In this document: positions 1 through 11,381 of the stretch, in pieces | Layout of the letters: every line of letters starts with the position of its first letter | Position numbering within the stretch: the first letter of the stretch is position 1 | Assembly: GCA_013076295.1 (NCBI GenBank) | Contig: RQOL01000537.1 | Span: 1 to 64,000, forward strand | Source of the DNA: Sanderia malayensis | Lineage: Eukaryota; Cnidaria; Scyphozoa; Semaeostomeae; Pelagiidae | Direction of reading: 5' to 3' | DNA: 64,000 nucleotides | Program-made: the position numbers and the translations under genes | Notes under the pieces: model-generated | What the model was told of the DNA's origin: nothing | The model's database searches: none | Seen by the model: the letters and a program-made list of their open reading frames with translations, nothing else

Positions 1-65
1 CATTTGATTGTGGAGATGTTTCTTTTAATGAGTGTTACGATATTTCAAAGCCAGTCTATAAAAAA

Positions 66-530
66 ATGATGGATATTTATTCTAGAAAACTTTCTGTTTC
101 TTCGCAAGATATCTTTCATATAGAGAAAATGACTCGTGGACAGTCGCTAAATAGCAGTTTGATGAAACACCGCCTTTATCGTCTAACAGCTTCAAACTTT
201 TACACTGCTGCTGTTAATACTGTTGAGCTATCCTCAAAAATCAATTCAATGTTTTATACATGTTTTACAACTGCAGCAACTAACCATGGCAAAAAATTTG
301 AAGGACATGTTGCTGAGCTGTATAGAATTTTTCTTAAAGATTGTGGCATAAATGGTATCATTTCTGAAACTTGCTTACAATTATCTTCTTCTTTTCCTTA
401 TCTTGGTGCATCTTGGGGTGGTATGGTTTCTTCTGGAAGTGATAGATAAATTAAGTGCCCATTTTCCAAATTCAAAGGCTCTCGTCAAGATGCACTTAAA
501 GATAAAAGTTCTTCTTGGCGAGGTATGATA
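66..530 (+). pseudogene. YqaJ-type nuclease fragment (ISL2EU/IS4EU accessory protein relic)
   Basis: The translation matches, almost word for word, the YqaJ region of the better copy on the minus strand at 29665-30439: a shared 'TRGQS...HRLYR(L/I)TASNFY(T/S)AAVN' segment, then 'LGAS', then 'IKCPFSKF' after a frame break near 450. YqaJ proteins are lambda-exonuclease-like nucleases with a PD-(D/E)XK core. Here the core is damaged: the LDG of the other copy reads WGG, so the first catalytic Asp is gone, and a stop at 447-449 separates it from the E-x-K segment. The left end runs off the window. This is a dead fragment of a second element related to the one at 27.5-31.5 kb. Confidence 0.7.
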
Positions 531-794
531 GTGTGCTTATTTTGGATTTGGACCATGAAGAAATGTATCGCTTGGACCATGAAGGAATCACCACAGGGTA
601 ACAAAGTATATTATGTGTTGCACAGGGTGTCGAAGTATGCAATTAGTAAATGCGCGGGACGGTCAGACGACGGCAGTTATCTGGAACTGGATGTGCACAT
701 GCAGCATAGTTGTTGCAGTTTGCATTGTATTCGAAAGCATTCTGCGTTGATTGCTGTGCTGTGCTATTATTTTTTATTAAGTGTAAAATTTCAG

Positions 795-2596
795 GAGCAA
801 TAAAAGGGCAACCAGTTGTACAGAAGGAAAAGAGCAGATCAAAATCGGTAGGTACCCACACTTGTTTATACATAGGCAATAATAAGTAGCATCCAAGAAT
901 TGCTTACATGGTTTGCTGATTACCCATGATCTTGTTTGACGCCTTTGATTGTATTTTAATAATCAGATGTGTGATTCCTTTAACACCTGATTTATTTGTT
1001 TATATTTAGACATCATTCATAACAGATCCTACAAAACGACGAAGGTTTGACCAGAGGCAGGTCAAGCAAATGAAAAAGCAGGTATAGTCAAGCATAATTA
1101 CACCACAGATGTATGAATCATTGAATGGGATTAGAATAGTAATGAATTCAGTTTTTTGACATTTTTTAGTGACCATGTTTCTATTTGTCTCTAAGTTTTA
1201 ATTTTATGGGTACAATATTGGTATGTGAGAATCAAAGTTTCAGCAATTTGTTTCTCATTTGTGGCAGGAAAAGTCTACTTTTCAGGTAGTGTTATTGGGA
1301 GTTGCATATTGTCTTTGTCTTGTGTAGACCTTTTACTAGATTTGAATATTATTTTCCTCTCATTAGTCTACATATGTGATATGGCCTCCTATTTTTGCTA
1401 ATCTAGCATCTCCTGATTGGAAACCACTTGCTAAAGACCATTAAATTGTGTCCAAAATATGCAAGTATATAGAACAGGGCTCTGCATTTGTTGATAGCGG
1501 TGAGTATGATTTCATTTGCCATAAAACTGGTCTGCAGCTGATGATTATTATTTGGTTTTGAGTTATTACCAAAACTTTGAAATTATGCATATTTACAATG
1601 GTCTGAAATGGCAAATATGTATACAATTTAGAAATTTTATCTAGCTGCACTAATGAGCCCTGAAATTGGGTGAAACCAGTTTTTGCAGATTTTAGCATGT
1701 TAAATATAGTAATACATTGGCTTAGTTTTTATATCTGAATCCACAATGCAAGTCAGAACTTACACTGTTTTGTTTGATTTTTACAGATTCACAGTTTTTA
1801 ATTACAAGATTTCTTTCTTGAATGTAAAATCAATGAACCAAGTATAATGGTGTCGTATAATGCAACTAAGTGTCTAATAAAATTTGTTAGGTTTAAAGAC
1901 ACAACAAACTGATATTGTATGACTGGAGAGAAAAGAATGTCCCGTATAAGCGAAGTGTTGTTCAAGATATAGTAACTGTATGGTATGGTATTGATCACAG
2001 TGTAGACCTACCCAATGGATTTCTTTTTTTGCTATTGCGTAAGGATTAGTATGATTCTAATTCTAGGAATATTAAAATTTGCCTTCTTTCTTTGCTGATT
2101 GCTTGTCAGAGAGGCAACAAATACCATTTCTTAAGTTATTGGTATGAGTTGCGCTGGGAGTCAACTTCACAGCCTTGCACACTGCAATCAAGCATTCTGC
2201 CAATGCGCTATGAGCTGATACAATTTATAAGGCTGAACTAATGAAGTTTTTATTGACAAATAGGCTCTCAAAAACCAAATTGGGGAAAGGAAGTCTGTAA
2301 ACCTTTTTGGTGGCCCACCAGCATTCCATTCATTGGACCCAATAATAACAGGACAGATAGGAAGACTGAAGGTTGATGATTTGGACAACATCATACAGGC
2401 ATTTATAGATAGCCGTCCAGTAAATTCTCCAAAGCCTCCTGTTAATGAGACAATGGATATTGATGATGGTGATGGTGATGATGATGAAGATAATGATGAT
2501 GGTAATGATAGCGATGATGGCATGGGTGGTTTAGCTCCAAGTGGGGAGAGCTGGAAGCTGATAGACTCTGTGAAGCAGGCTTGTTCATATTCATAA
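795..2596 (+). CDS. 5' exons of an unrecognised spliced gene (basic, then acidic protein)
   Basis: Four exon-like blocks with AG/GT borders stay in one frame when joined: 795-847, 1010-1081 (basic, 'TKRRRFDQRQVKQMKKQ'), an 18-nt microexon 1268-1285 (EKSTFQ) and 2264 to about 2577. The last block carries 'NLFGGPPAFHSLDP' and a long Asp-rich run (about 2450-2520) that looks like a nuclear acidic tract. Without splicing the last block ends at a stop at 2594-2596. I do not recognise the family. It was probably once continuous with the exons after 5892, because the Harbinger element at 2713-5891 sits between them. Exon calls rest on splice-site pattern only. Confidence 0.4.
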
Positions 2597-3004
2597 CTTG
2601 TAACTCATGGCAGTATAATTATTTTTTGCTCTTATGATATGTTTCATTTATTTTCAATTGATACGTTCCACAATTTTTGTTTTTATGAAATGTCTGTGGA
2701 TGATGCACAGTAGGCATAGCTTAGACGGCGCATTATAGGCGCGGCAAATTAAATTATTGTACGAAAAAAAACTAAGTGTCAATTAAATTCGCTGATAATT
2801 CGCTTGATTAAGCCCAACAGCGAATTGAATAATTAAATTCGCCCATAATGCGCTGTGTCGAGCGAATTATAGGCGCATTATGCGCCCTTGATTTAGATGG
2901 CGCACTATGAGCGCAGCGAATTAAATTGTTGTAATTGTTGTAATTGTCAATCATGAAATCAATGGCGATTGGCAATGATTCTTAGTGATTAATAGCTGCT
3001 ACAC

Positions 3005-4111
3005 ATGCTGCTACACGTAGAAAAAAAACGCCAAAAATTTGACAACAACGGCATTATCGAAGAAATGGCTGCGTTTAGGAAAATAAGTCATGAATTAGCA
3101 AAAAGATATGACGAGTCTAGCCCAGAGAATAGCTTAGACCTTTCTGAAAGTTTTAAAGCTTCACTCTGCTCGGATGAAGAAAATGTCAATGATTTTGAAG
3201 AATTGGAGGAGTCAAGTGAAGAGCTTCCCGGCGGCAAAGGCCTAGGCCTAAGCCAAAGTTCAACAAAAAAGAAAGGGAAGAAAGGCAGAAAAGCAAGCTG
3301 GCCAGACGAGTTTGTCAATGAGATGGTTGAGGAAATTTGCGAAAACGAACATTTTTGTCGTAGATTAATCTTTACCAATAATAAGGCTTACAAAAATCTG
3401 GAAATTTACCAGAAGGTAGTTGCTAAGGTAGCGAAGAAGTTGATGGAGGAGCGTCAACAGGAGTTTACTTTTACTGCACAGCAAGCAAGGACAAAGTTTA
3501 AAGCATGTGTGGCAGCATGCAAGAAAGCATCAATGACTAGAAGGACCAAGTCTGGAATTGCCAACTTCATGGAAAATAAACCAAAATGGTTTCACAAACT
3601 GTTTCCGTACGTTGAGTCCAGAGACTCGTGTAACCCAGAGATGGCAAAGGAACCATCATTCCAAGTCTTGGATGAGACCGTTACATCAGATGTGGACAGT
3701 CTTGGAGAAGAAGCAACTGTTACTAAGAAGACGGCCATGAAGCAAGATCTTTTTGTCCCCGTTCCTCCAAAACGAGCAAAGAAGGAAACAACTCAAGAGT
3801 TGTTAAAGGGGGCTGTTATTGCCTTCAACAAGGTTGCCTCTTCTGATCCCACAGAGAGTTTTCTCCAATTCATGAGAGAAGACAATGAAAGAAGTAGGCA
3901 ACATGATAAAGAAATGGCTGAAGTGCATTTGAAAATGCTGCAGACAATAATGATGCCCCCACACCACCCAGATCAATACAACGTTCCACCACCAAACTAC
4001 CATCAAGCCCCTGTAACTTATCATCCAAATGTTGTTCAAAACAAAACAGAAAAGAGCGCACCTCACTGGATAACATTTCTAAATGAAGAAAAGAAAGGAT
4101 TCAGTCAGTAA
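3005..4111 (+). CDS. Harbinger Myb/SANT-like DNA-binding protein
   Basis: Open frame of 368 aa. Residues about 90-200 form a Myb/MADF-like trihelix: 'ASWPDEFVNEMVEEICENE' is followed by a long helical stretch and 'KWFHKLFPYVESRD'. A Glu/Ser-rich N-terminus and a Pro/His-rich C-terminus flank it. In PIF/Harbinger elements this second protein binds the transposase and transposon DNA and helps bring the nuclease to the ends. The frame has no internal stop, so this half is better preserved than the nuclease it faces. An internal Met at 3065 is an alternative start. Confidence 0.75.
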   Translation: MLLHVEKKRQKFDNNGIIEEMAAFRKISHELAKRYDESSPENSLDLSESFKASLCSDEENVNDFEELEESSEELPGGKGLGLSQSSTKKKGKKGRKASWPDEFVNEMVEEICENEHFCRRLIFTNNKAYKNLEIYQKVVAKVAKKLMEERQQEFTFTAQQARTKFKACVAACKKASMTRRTKSGIANFMENKPKWFHKLFPYVESRDSCNPEMAKEPSFQVLDETVTSDVDSLGEEATVTKKTAMKQDLFVPVPPKRAKKETTQELLKGAVIAFNKVASSDPTESFLQFMREDNERSRQHDKEMAEVHLKMLQTIMMPPHHPDQYNVPPPNYHQAPVTYHPNVVQNKTEKSAPHWITFLNEEKKGFSQ

Positions 4112-4379
4112 TTCTTCTTGATTTTTAGAACTAAAGTGACTTTCTTTGTAGTTTTTATTCTAGTTTTCTCATAACAACAGAACACAAATTGAATTATATC
4201 AAAAGTTAGTCTAAACATGAACATAATTAGTATAAACATAATTTTCTGTTTGAATATTTTTTAGAGCTTTGCAAACATGTCTACTTTTTTCTGGTGCATT
4301 TAATTTAAAACCCAGTAACAAAAGAGCAATAACAGGAGTGTCTTTAAAAGTTTAAAAGATTATCAAAGCATTCATGTGT

Positions 4380-5702
4380 TCAAGACACACCATTCCCAGT
4401 CTTTTCTTTCCAGTATTTTAACTTGAGAGCATCTCTTATTTGGCCAGCTTTAGTTGAGCTCTCTGGAATCCTTCTGCAACTCGTCATGTGGAGAAGGTCA
4501 CTGACAGCAGCTGGTGGTCTTTTTCTTCGAGTGCTTGGATCTAATGTCAAATCCCAAGCACTGAAGCATTTATCACTCACATCAATGCAAAGATTGTGCA
4601 AGATGATACATGCAAGGGACATTATTCGCACAGTTGGGACTTCAGATTCATTTTTGCGCTGTAATATGCACCAACACCCTTTAAGTTGGCCGAAAGCTCC
4701 CTCCACAACCATGCGAGCCCTGCTCAAACGATAGTTAAAATGTTGTTCAGTTGTTCAGTGAGAACAGCACTACCATATGGCTTCATAAGCCATGGCATAA
4801 ATGGAAAAGCAGAATCGCCGATCGGCATGGGGTATATCTCAACACCAGCATCTTTCTTGCAATACTTTGGAACAAAGTCTCCATCAGAAATCTTTTGGTA
4901 TAAGGTTGCGACTGAAAAATCATGGAGTCATGGTTGTTCCCAGGATATCCACTACTAGCCCACAAGAATTGATACTTGGCATTTGCTATTGCCATCACAA
5001 TGATGGACTAGAAATTCTTGAAGTTGTGATATTCTTTGGCACTCTCAGCACCACCTTTCGGACATTTAATCGGTATGTGGTAGCCATCAATAGCTCCAAA
5101 GCAGCATTGATATTGCCACTCTTGATCAAACAACTCCATAACCTCTTGCAAAGAATTGATGTCTGATGGCATTTTTGAATCTACATATTCATGCCACATG
5201 CAATCAACAAGGGCTTCGCAGACTTCCTGACAATCAAACAAACTGTTGCTTTACCTAAACCAACCAGTTCAGCTATGGTGTGTAGGTAATCACCCCTGGC
5301 AAGCCTGTAAATACAAACAGCTATTCTCATCTCTGGTGACACTGGGCTTCTGTAACCGATTCTTTCGCCAGTCTAGGTTTGATTTTGTTGACTATTAACA
5401 GGAATGTTGCTTTTGTAACACGAAAATTTTGTTTGAATCGTGTATCATCAAATTTTGTCCATACCATATTTCCACCACCTTTGAATTCTCGGCAGACGCT
5501 TGCATCTCCTTTTGTGGGCCTTCTTTCTGAAGAAAGGTGCAGAAGGAGCACAAGTTGAAAAGACAGAGCAACTCTCGTCGCCACATTCTGTGCATTTCCA
5601 TGAAAATCCGCATCCTTGTTTGCTTCTTCCGTTTAATTTGATTTCCACGATTGCTCCTGCCAATATTTGTGAATAAACAAGCAGAGATGTTTTTGAAGGC
5701 GC
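4380..5702 (-). pseudogene. Harbinger DDE nuclease (DDE_Tnp_4), broken
   Basis: Read on the minus strand, the pieces follow family order: N-terminal helix region (5584 to 5327), 'CCFGAIDGYHIPIKCP' with the first Asp (about 5110), 'SSGYPGNNHDSMIF' with the second (about 4930), 'IGDSAFPF' with the third (about 4815) and 'VVEGAFGQLKGCWCIL' with the Glu (about 4700). The C-terminus ends at 4380. All four catalytic acids can be seen, but in different frames, with stops between them, including one after 'EYHNFKNF' near 5008. The enzyme would cut and rejoin transposon ends. This copy cannot make it in one piece. Confidence 0.8.
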
Positions 5703-5891
5703 CATTTTGGAAAACTGTGAGTGAGGCACAGGGACGCAATGAGTGAGTCTAAATTTAATTCGCCACAGCACATAATCCGCCGTTCTAAACTCGCTGAGGC
5801 GCATTATTATTTGAAGCGCTCTACAGGCACATTATGGCGCATCAATGATAATTTAATTCGCTTCGCCCATAATGCGCCGTCTAAACTATGC

Positions 5892-7865
5892 GTAAGTCAT
5901 ATGGCAAAGCTCATGGCCCGACATGAAAAGGTTTGTGAACTGGCTGATGATACTCTTCAAATTTTGAAGCCAGGTTTAAGGAATCATGTTCTCAGAGTGT
6001 AACAATGAAAGATGTTCAATATGTATTGTTTGTTTATTTTTTAACTCTTCTCGTTGCATGTAACGACCTTTTTGGTCATCAATTATAATTACAGCATTTT
6101 TAGATTTTTTCTTATATTTGGAGCCATTTTCACAGGAAGCAGTCACGTTAAACGAGCTGGAGAGCTGAACTTGGAGTCACTCAAGATGGATGGCTTTGAC
6201 AAGAGCCTGTATAGATCATTGGCAAGATCATGTGGAAGTGAATGCAGTTGGGCAGCATTGAAAATGGCTGTTATTCACAAGAGTATCCTTGATGAAGACC
6301 TCATAGTAAGGAGGCAAGTACATGTTTTCATAGATAAATTTTGTGGGCGATTTTATTGATATAGTTTAATTTTTCTCAAATAAATCATAATGAAAATTAT
6401 AATTTCAGTTGCATTCTGGTTTGGATGGATGTTTCCAGCAACAAGCATGGAAAGTCTTCAAAGGATGGATCAACTGTTCAACATTGTTGATCTCTTGAAA
6501 ATGACTTGCGTATTCCAGGAAGAAATTAGGCAACATTACATAGCAACAAGCATGCAGGTGAAAAGTTTATAAGATGGTTAAATATGATGGATGTGATATG
6601 ATAAATATGATAGCTAGTTCGTTTTTCATTGTTCTTTGGTATATGTTGTGTGAGTTGATATCGTAATGAAGTCATTGTTGCTCATTTTCCAAGTATTCTT
6701 GAAATATACACTGCTGCAAGATACTTGAAGCGCGACATTGAAGTGATGTCTGACCTGCAACTAAGTGAAGCAATCCTGTATCCTGGAGATCCTATCAAAT
6801 GATCAACTAGTCCTTTGAAGCTTATGCTGGTAAAAACTGGTGATGAAAGTCACTTGCTGCCATTCGAAATGCCCGAGCACATTCGCCAATGTGCTGCTGA
6901 AATTTATGCGTCGTAAAAATAGGCAATTTGCCACATTTAATTGCAAGAATTGCCTGTTTAGTTACCATTTTGTTTGCATAACAAGGAATGAAAGTGACCA
7001 ATTGTTCGATGACTGCGGTTGCAAAGAGTTGATCAATGGAAGAGCAAGGTACATTTTTCTCTTGGACATATGACAATATTTATTCTACGTATCACTGAAT
7101 TTGTAAGTTAGTAAGATTGTGATGCATTTTAACACCTAAAATTGAATTTCAGGGTGAAATCATTCTGCAATGCCAAATTATTTCAAAACTTTTTATAACT
7201 TTGACTATTGTTGAGCTACAATTTAAGCATGTCGCATATATTGTATTGATAGATTGCATATATTGTATGTATGCTAACCAAATGAAGTTGCCATGTTGGG
7301 TCACTTAATAGTAATCAAGTTTTTTTATTCAGCAACTAATGAAAGAGCTCTATGACGGTGACACTGCTTCGCGTAGATACACGAAGAACTACAAATATCT
7401 ATTTCAGCTGAATTGTTTTCTTGGACAATTTTCAAATGAGCGTGTAAGTCACTTACTGAAGTTACACAAAATAGAAAATACATACCTCTTATTGTTTATG
7501 GTGCATGACGCGTCTTTATATATATATATTATTTTAACGTTCTTGAGTTCTTGTTTGTAGTATTCTGTGCTAATTGATTGTTTGTGCGAGTGGCTGGACA
7601 TTGTCCCTAAATCTGATCAACATATTTGTGGTGATAGTTTCTTCCTCAATGTTGTTATTACAGAGGTACGTTTCTTCTTTAGAATGTCATCACACTCTTT
7701 GGAATACTGGTCTCCACCCAGTTATATAGGAATTTCAAATTTCGTGTAATTTTGTTCAACCTTTCTGTCGTACAGGTTTTGATCTTTCTCGTGGAAAAAG
7801 AATGTCTGGTGACAAGACTGAACGCTGAACGCATTGTGGACGGTGTGTTCCATCAAGCTTCATAA
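5892..7865 (+). CDS. 3' exons of the unrecognised gene interrupted by Harbinger copy 1
   Basis: After the Harbinger right end, exon-like blocks resume: 5894 to about 5998 ('SHMAKLMARHEKVCELADD'), 6135 to about 6316, 6409 to about 6558, 7333-7443 ('QLMKELYDGDTASRRYTKNY') ending at GT, 7561-7665 ('YSVLIDCLCEWLDIVPKSDQ') ending at GT, and 7776-7865 with a stop. Most are bounded by AG and GT. The frame between the blocks at 6316 and 6409 does not join cleanly and the 6660-7050 region carries stops, so decay is likely. The product is not recognised. It could be a host gene or the cargo of an older element. Confidence 0.35.
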
Positions 7866-8371
7866 TGCATAATGCAATTGTATTTTGATCTAAGCATTGT
7901 GAATGTGATCTTTGTCATGACATGATATGTGAATCGCTTGTGAATGGCTATTTTACATGTATTATTTATTGAATTGTTGCCATGCATGAATCATGTTGTT
8001 ACTATAGGTACTATTATGTTCTATTCACCTATAAATGACTGGTGGTTTGTTATTTTGTGCTTGTTTTTTGAACACTTTGTGGATATCATGCGGACGAATG
8101 TGAAGATTTTGTTGCCACTAATCATTTCATTTGCTAAAGTACTAAGTTATCATGAAATTTACCGAGTGAGATTATGTTGTAATTCCTACTACGTTTGGAT
8201 GAAACCAGTCATTCCCTGTGAAGCAATTGTGCTGCTTCTTCACGTCATGTATGGGGCAAAATTGTTACCCCGAGTTTGGGTAAGTCTACATTACTTTACT
8301 TGATTAAGATGTTAATTGAAATAATGCTAAAGCTAACATATATCACTTCATTACTGCTAAAGGGATATTAA
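7866..8371. other. Intergenic, nothing recognised
   Basis: AT-rich sequence between the last plus-strand exon and the minus-strand KDZ relic. A plus-strand frame at 7944-8303 is rich in Phe, Ile, Val and Leu and has no motif. I see no repeat or RNA gene here. Confidence 0.4.
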
Positions 8372-9543
8372 TTTGCCATGTTTAAAGTACAACAATGCAA
8401 TATCAACAATGCATCCCGCAGGATTGAAACATGCTTTTCAACTATCTCAACAAAGTTGCAATTGCTATTGCTATTGCTTCAAGTACGATTTCGAAACCAA
8501 AAAAACTCTCGAGTTTCTTCATTGTTGCATTTTGCTGGTCATTCACTTGACTGTTTATATCTTCATATTGCACATATGACGATATGCTGTATGCTTTGCA
8601 GCAAGCTGAAGAACAAATTAATAAAACTCTAAACTGTAGGTACTGATGCAGAAACATATGCATAAAAATATTCATATTTCTCCATGTGGTACATACATTT
8701 GTGATTACGCCAATGGAAGCGATCAACTAAGAACTTAGTATGCTTGAAAAATGCAGCATCTCGGTTGAGACAATATGCATGCAAATTGCAACAGTTGTCA
8801 TAGATTATGGTTCGTGGGGTGGAAAAGAAATATAACATTACTTTATAGTGACAAGATTTTTTTTCAGATTAAGATCAGTATGTCAAGACCTTTTATTACC
8901 TTTAACAAAACGGGAACGAAATGCAGAAAAGGGTACATTTGGAGACTCGTGAGCATCCATGGCTTGAAATCCATAATTGAAACCTATGGTAAAACATGCA
9001 AAATAAGAACGAGCAACAAGCATCAAATTATATAAACATCGTCACCGTTCAAATATCAACAACCAACGCAATGTGACCCACCATGAGGACAGTAAATGAT
9101 AAAAATTCCAGGAGTTAAGGTTGGGTGACCCAAGCTCTTTTTCGTGTAACTATCTTCTTTTGAAGTTCAGAAGTCAAGCTCAAATGATCCTCGTTGCCTG
9201 CATACAGGTAATGTTGGAAAGAAAGAACGAGGATCTTCTTTTCCCACTGAAGATTCACCAGCCACACTCTCCACAACAAATGTGCTAATTGATATTTGCA
9301 TCAGCCAATCAAACAATTTTTGCCATGCCAGAGGCAAACAGTCACCAGGAAGACCACTCAAAACATCGTATAGAAATGGTACTTCGTGACGTAGAGCAAT
9401 TAAGAGGGCTGGACTGGCTTTCACATTAACCAGGCAGAGATTAGTAAGTAAATTCCTGCATGCATCACTTGGATGAATATAAGAGCACACTGGACTTTTA
9501 CTGCAAATGCAAAGCAAAAAACTGCTTATCTGCTTGACAGGAA

Positions 9544-10803
9544 TCTAATATATATATTCTGCGGAGTCACGTGATGACGCACTTTCCTTGCCAAAAACAA
9601 TGGATTCGACCCGAAACAATAGGTCGAAGGCCCAAAAACAATGGGCCGAAACGGCAAACCGTGTGATCACAAAGGATTTTTTGTATGTGGGTATATGGCA
9701 ATGAAATTCACAATGAATGTTTAGTTTATTAATTTAACCAGGGTAATGGATTTTGTTTTTCGATTTTCTCCCTAATTATTGAATTATTCCATTAATTATT
9801 CTGCTAATTGTGCTATCACGAAAAAACTACGGTTTACGCTGGCGAAACTTCCAAATTTGCGTCCCGAACTCCATTTTCGAACAGAGTATTTGCTCTTCAC
9901 GTGACCCGTTTCGCCTTTTGCTGTAATTTGATTGGCTCTTTCGCAACTTCACGTGAACTGTCACACGTATTTCGTTATCATGCAAATTTGCCCTCGGGTT
10001 GAACAGCAGGTACTTTTGGAGAAGATGCGTGTTTTTGTTTTGCACACAAAGGATAACTGGGCGCCTTTCAAAGTGTTTTACGACCTGAATTATCTTTGCA
10101 AAGACTTGCTAATTGTTTGAGAGACCTCTGGAAAATTACAGGAAACAATTCACAACACAGGTGATAGCTTTGTTTTGTTTTTTGAGTGAGATAGTTGTAG
10201 TTTAGGTAGTAGGCGACCGCCATTGTTGCTTCGGCATGCTTGCGACGCTTAGGCCTAATGTAAACAAACCCAAAGTTTTAATAAACAAATTATGATAAGG
10301 GGTTATCAGGCGAGCGAAGCGAGCCAAACTGTTGCAAGAGTAGTAGACAGAGGCATGAGCGTAAGCGAATGCAGCGCACGAAGTGCGCCAACCACAGGCG
10401 AACGCAGCGAGCTAACCCATTGTACGTTGGGTTGAAAGGGGCATGAGCGTAGGCGAATGCAGCGCACGAAGTGCGCCCTATCAATCAATGTTTCTTGATA
10501 ATAGATAGACAGGCGAGCACAGCGAGCTAACCCATTGTAAGTGGGGTTGAAAGGGGCATGAGCGTGAGCGAATGCAGCGCACAAAGTGCGCCAACCACAG
10601 GCGAGCGCAGCGAGCTAACCCATTGTAAGTGGGGTTGAAAGGAGCATGAGCTTGAGCGAATGCAGCGCACGAAGTGCGCCAACCACAGGCGAGCACAGCG
10701 AGCTAACCCATTGTAGGTGGGGTTGAAAGGGGCATGAGCGTCAGCGAATGCAGCGCACGAAGTGCGCCAACCACAGCGAGCGTACACGAGCGCCCCCGGC
10801 TAG
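9544..10803 (+). mobile_element. Helitron-like non-autonomous element, copy A
   Basis: The insertion begins TCTAATATATATATTCTG directly after an A and ends ...CCCCCGGCTAG directly before a T, the TC...CTRR termini and A/T target expected of Helitrons. There is no target-site duplication. Removing the element restores the KDZ minus-strand frame across the site ('QAEYENIPVKQISSF'), which fixes both ends to the base. The first 720 bp are shared with copy B (19428 onward), including 'CGCTGGCGAAACTTCCAAAT' and 'GATTGGCTCTTTCGCAACTT'. The last 490 bp are a tandem array of about 88-bp units. No Rep/helicase gene is present. Confidence 0.75.
10310..10797 (+). repeat. Tandem array of ~88-bp units with a hairpin core
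   Basis: Five units start with GGCATGAGCG-type sequence at 10352, 10439, 10555, 10643 and 10731, giving spacings of 87, 116, 88 and 88 bp. The second unit is longer because of an extra segment around 10485-10512. Each unit holds GAATGCAGCGCACGAAGTGC, whose GCGCAC-GAA-GTGCGC can fold into a 6-bp stem. The same core recurs at 21.2-21.6 kb and, inverted, at 52.7-52.9 kb. Minus-strand frames through this array are by-products of the repeat. Confidence 0.9.
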
Positions 10804-11216
10804 TGTTCTCATATTCTGCTTGTATCCATTCGTATATATCCCTTACGGCTGAATATTCACCACTCAACTTCTTTTCCATTTGCACCAAATCATCGTCAGA
10901 TAGCTTTCCTTTTCCTCCAAGATGCACCGACGTTGACCATATCTCCACAAGATTTCTGGTCTTAGAATCCTGTATGGCAAGTCTATCGATAAAGAAACTG
11001 AAAGAAAAAACAATAATCTTTAATGGGACACACATTGGATAAAGCAACTGCCTAAAAGTAAATATAACACATTAAAAATATGTGACAACATACGAAGTTC
11101 TTTTTACAATTTGATGATGACGATCTTTATCACTAGTAAGAAGCAATAACTGCTTCCGGAAGCCCAGACTAGTACCATCACAAGCAAACAATGACGTCTG
11201 GAGTTGGTCCACAATG

Positions 11217-11381
11217 GCTGCAGATGTTCTTGCTATTATCTTGCTATATTAAGAATTATCTTGCTATTTTTGGTGAAAAAGTTCGCGACGCAAAATCTTC
11301 AGGTTGTTAGCAAAATCTCCAGATTTTAATAAAGAAAAATTTTAAATATCCATGTTTTTAAGCTTGGGAGGTTGGCAGGTC
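11217..11381. other. Spacer, nothing recognised
   Basis: Short AT-rich stretch between the KDZ relic and the left terminal repeat of the MULE element. It has a short direct repeat of TTATCTTGCTAT. Confidence 0.4.

Larger units (their letters stand above)
2713..5891. mobile_element. PIF/Harbinger DNA transposon, copy 1 (inactivated)
   Basis: The ends are inverted repeats: 2714-2741 begins GCATAGCTTAGACGGCGCAT and the reverse complement of 5864-5891 begins GCATAGTTTAGACGGCGCAT. The 28-bp arms differ at two positions. A 3-bp GTA is present on both outer sides (2710-2712 and 5892-5894), as expected for the 3-bp duplications of this superfamily, though the left arm carries one extra G. Inside are a Myb/SANT-like gene on + and a DDE nuclease on -, facing each other. 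The subterminal sequence repeats the GGCGCATTAT motif several times. The nuclease has frame breaks, so the copy is not autonomous. Confidence 0.85.
8372..11216 (-). pseudogene. KDZ-family transposase relic, copy 2 (split by a Helitron-like insertion)
   Basis: On the minus strand the pieces follow the order of the KDZ gene at 59-63 kb: 'CSHCGPTPDVIVC..DGTSLGFRK' (about 11216-11130, with a small frameshift), 'DSKTRNLVEIW' (about 10985), 'SSFLLCICSKSPVCSYIHP' (about 9520), 'LGHPTLTPGIFIIYCPHG' (about 9140-9090), 'GFNYGFQAMDAHESPNVPF' (about 8980) and 'IIYDNCCNLHAYCLNRD' with 'FLVDRFHWRNHK' (about 8810-8700). The last piece is 'YEDINSQVNDQQNATMKKLE' (about 8575-8520), after which similarity is lost to a frameshift. 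Exon borders match those of the intact copy. The 5' half upstream of 11216 is missing. The relic is interrupted at 9544-10803. Confidence 0.75.

Noticed and set aside
2188..2523. Ser/Pro-rich minus-strand frame
   Set aside because: Antisense of the GAT-rich acidic tract on the plus strand.
3088..3378. Minus-strand Ser/Leu-rich frame opposite the Harbinger Myb-like gene
   Set aside because: Shadow of the well-supported plus-strand frame, with no motif.
4423..4734. Plus-strand frames over 4.4-5.2 kb
   Set aside because: They lie opposite the DDE nuclease and show no domain.
8442..8632. Plus-strand frames opposite the KDZ relic's last exon
   Set aside because: The minus-strand reading matches the KDZ C-terminus. 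The plus-strand frames have no family resemblance.
10290..10787. Several overlapping minus-strand frames with a repeated 'NPTYNGLARCARL' phrase
   Set aside because: The peptide repeat mirrors the ~88-bp tandem unit. The same phrase appears at 52.7 kb, where the satellite recurs.
10310..10797. Regular repeats with spacers, considered as a CRISPR-like array
   Set aside because: Units are continuous satellite of ~88 bp with no unique spacers, in a eukaryotic intron-bearing context.
10780..10820. Target-site duplication around Helitron-like copy A (CAAGCAGA-type words on both sides)
   Set aside because: The shared word lies away from the junctions. Exact excision restores the KDZ frame without any duplication.
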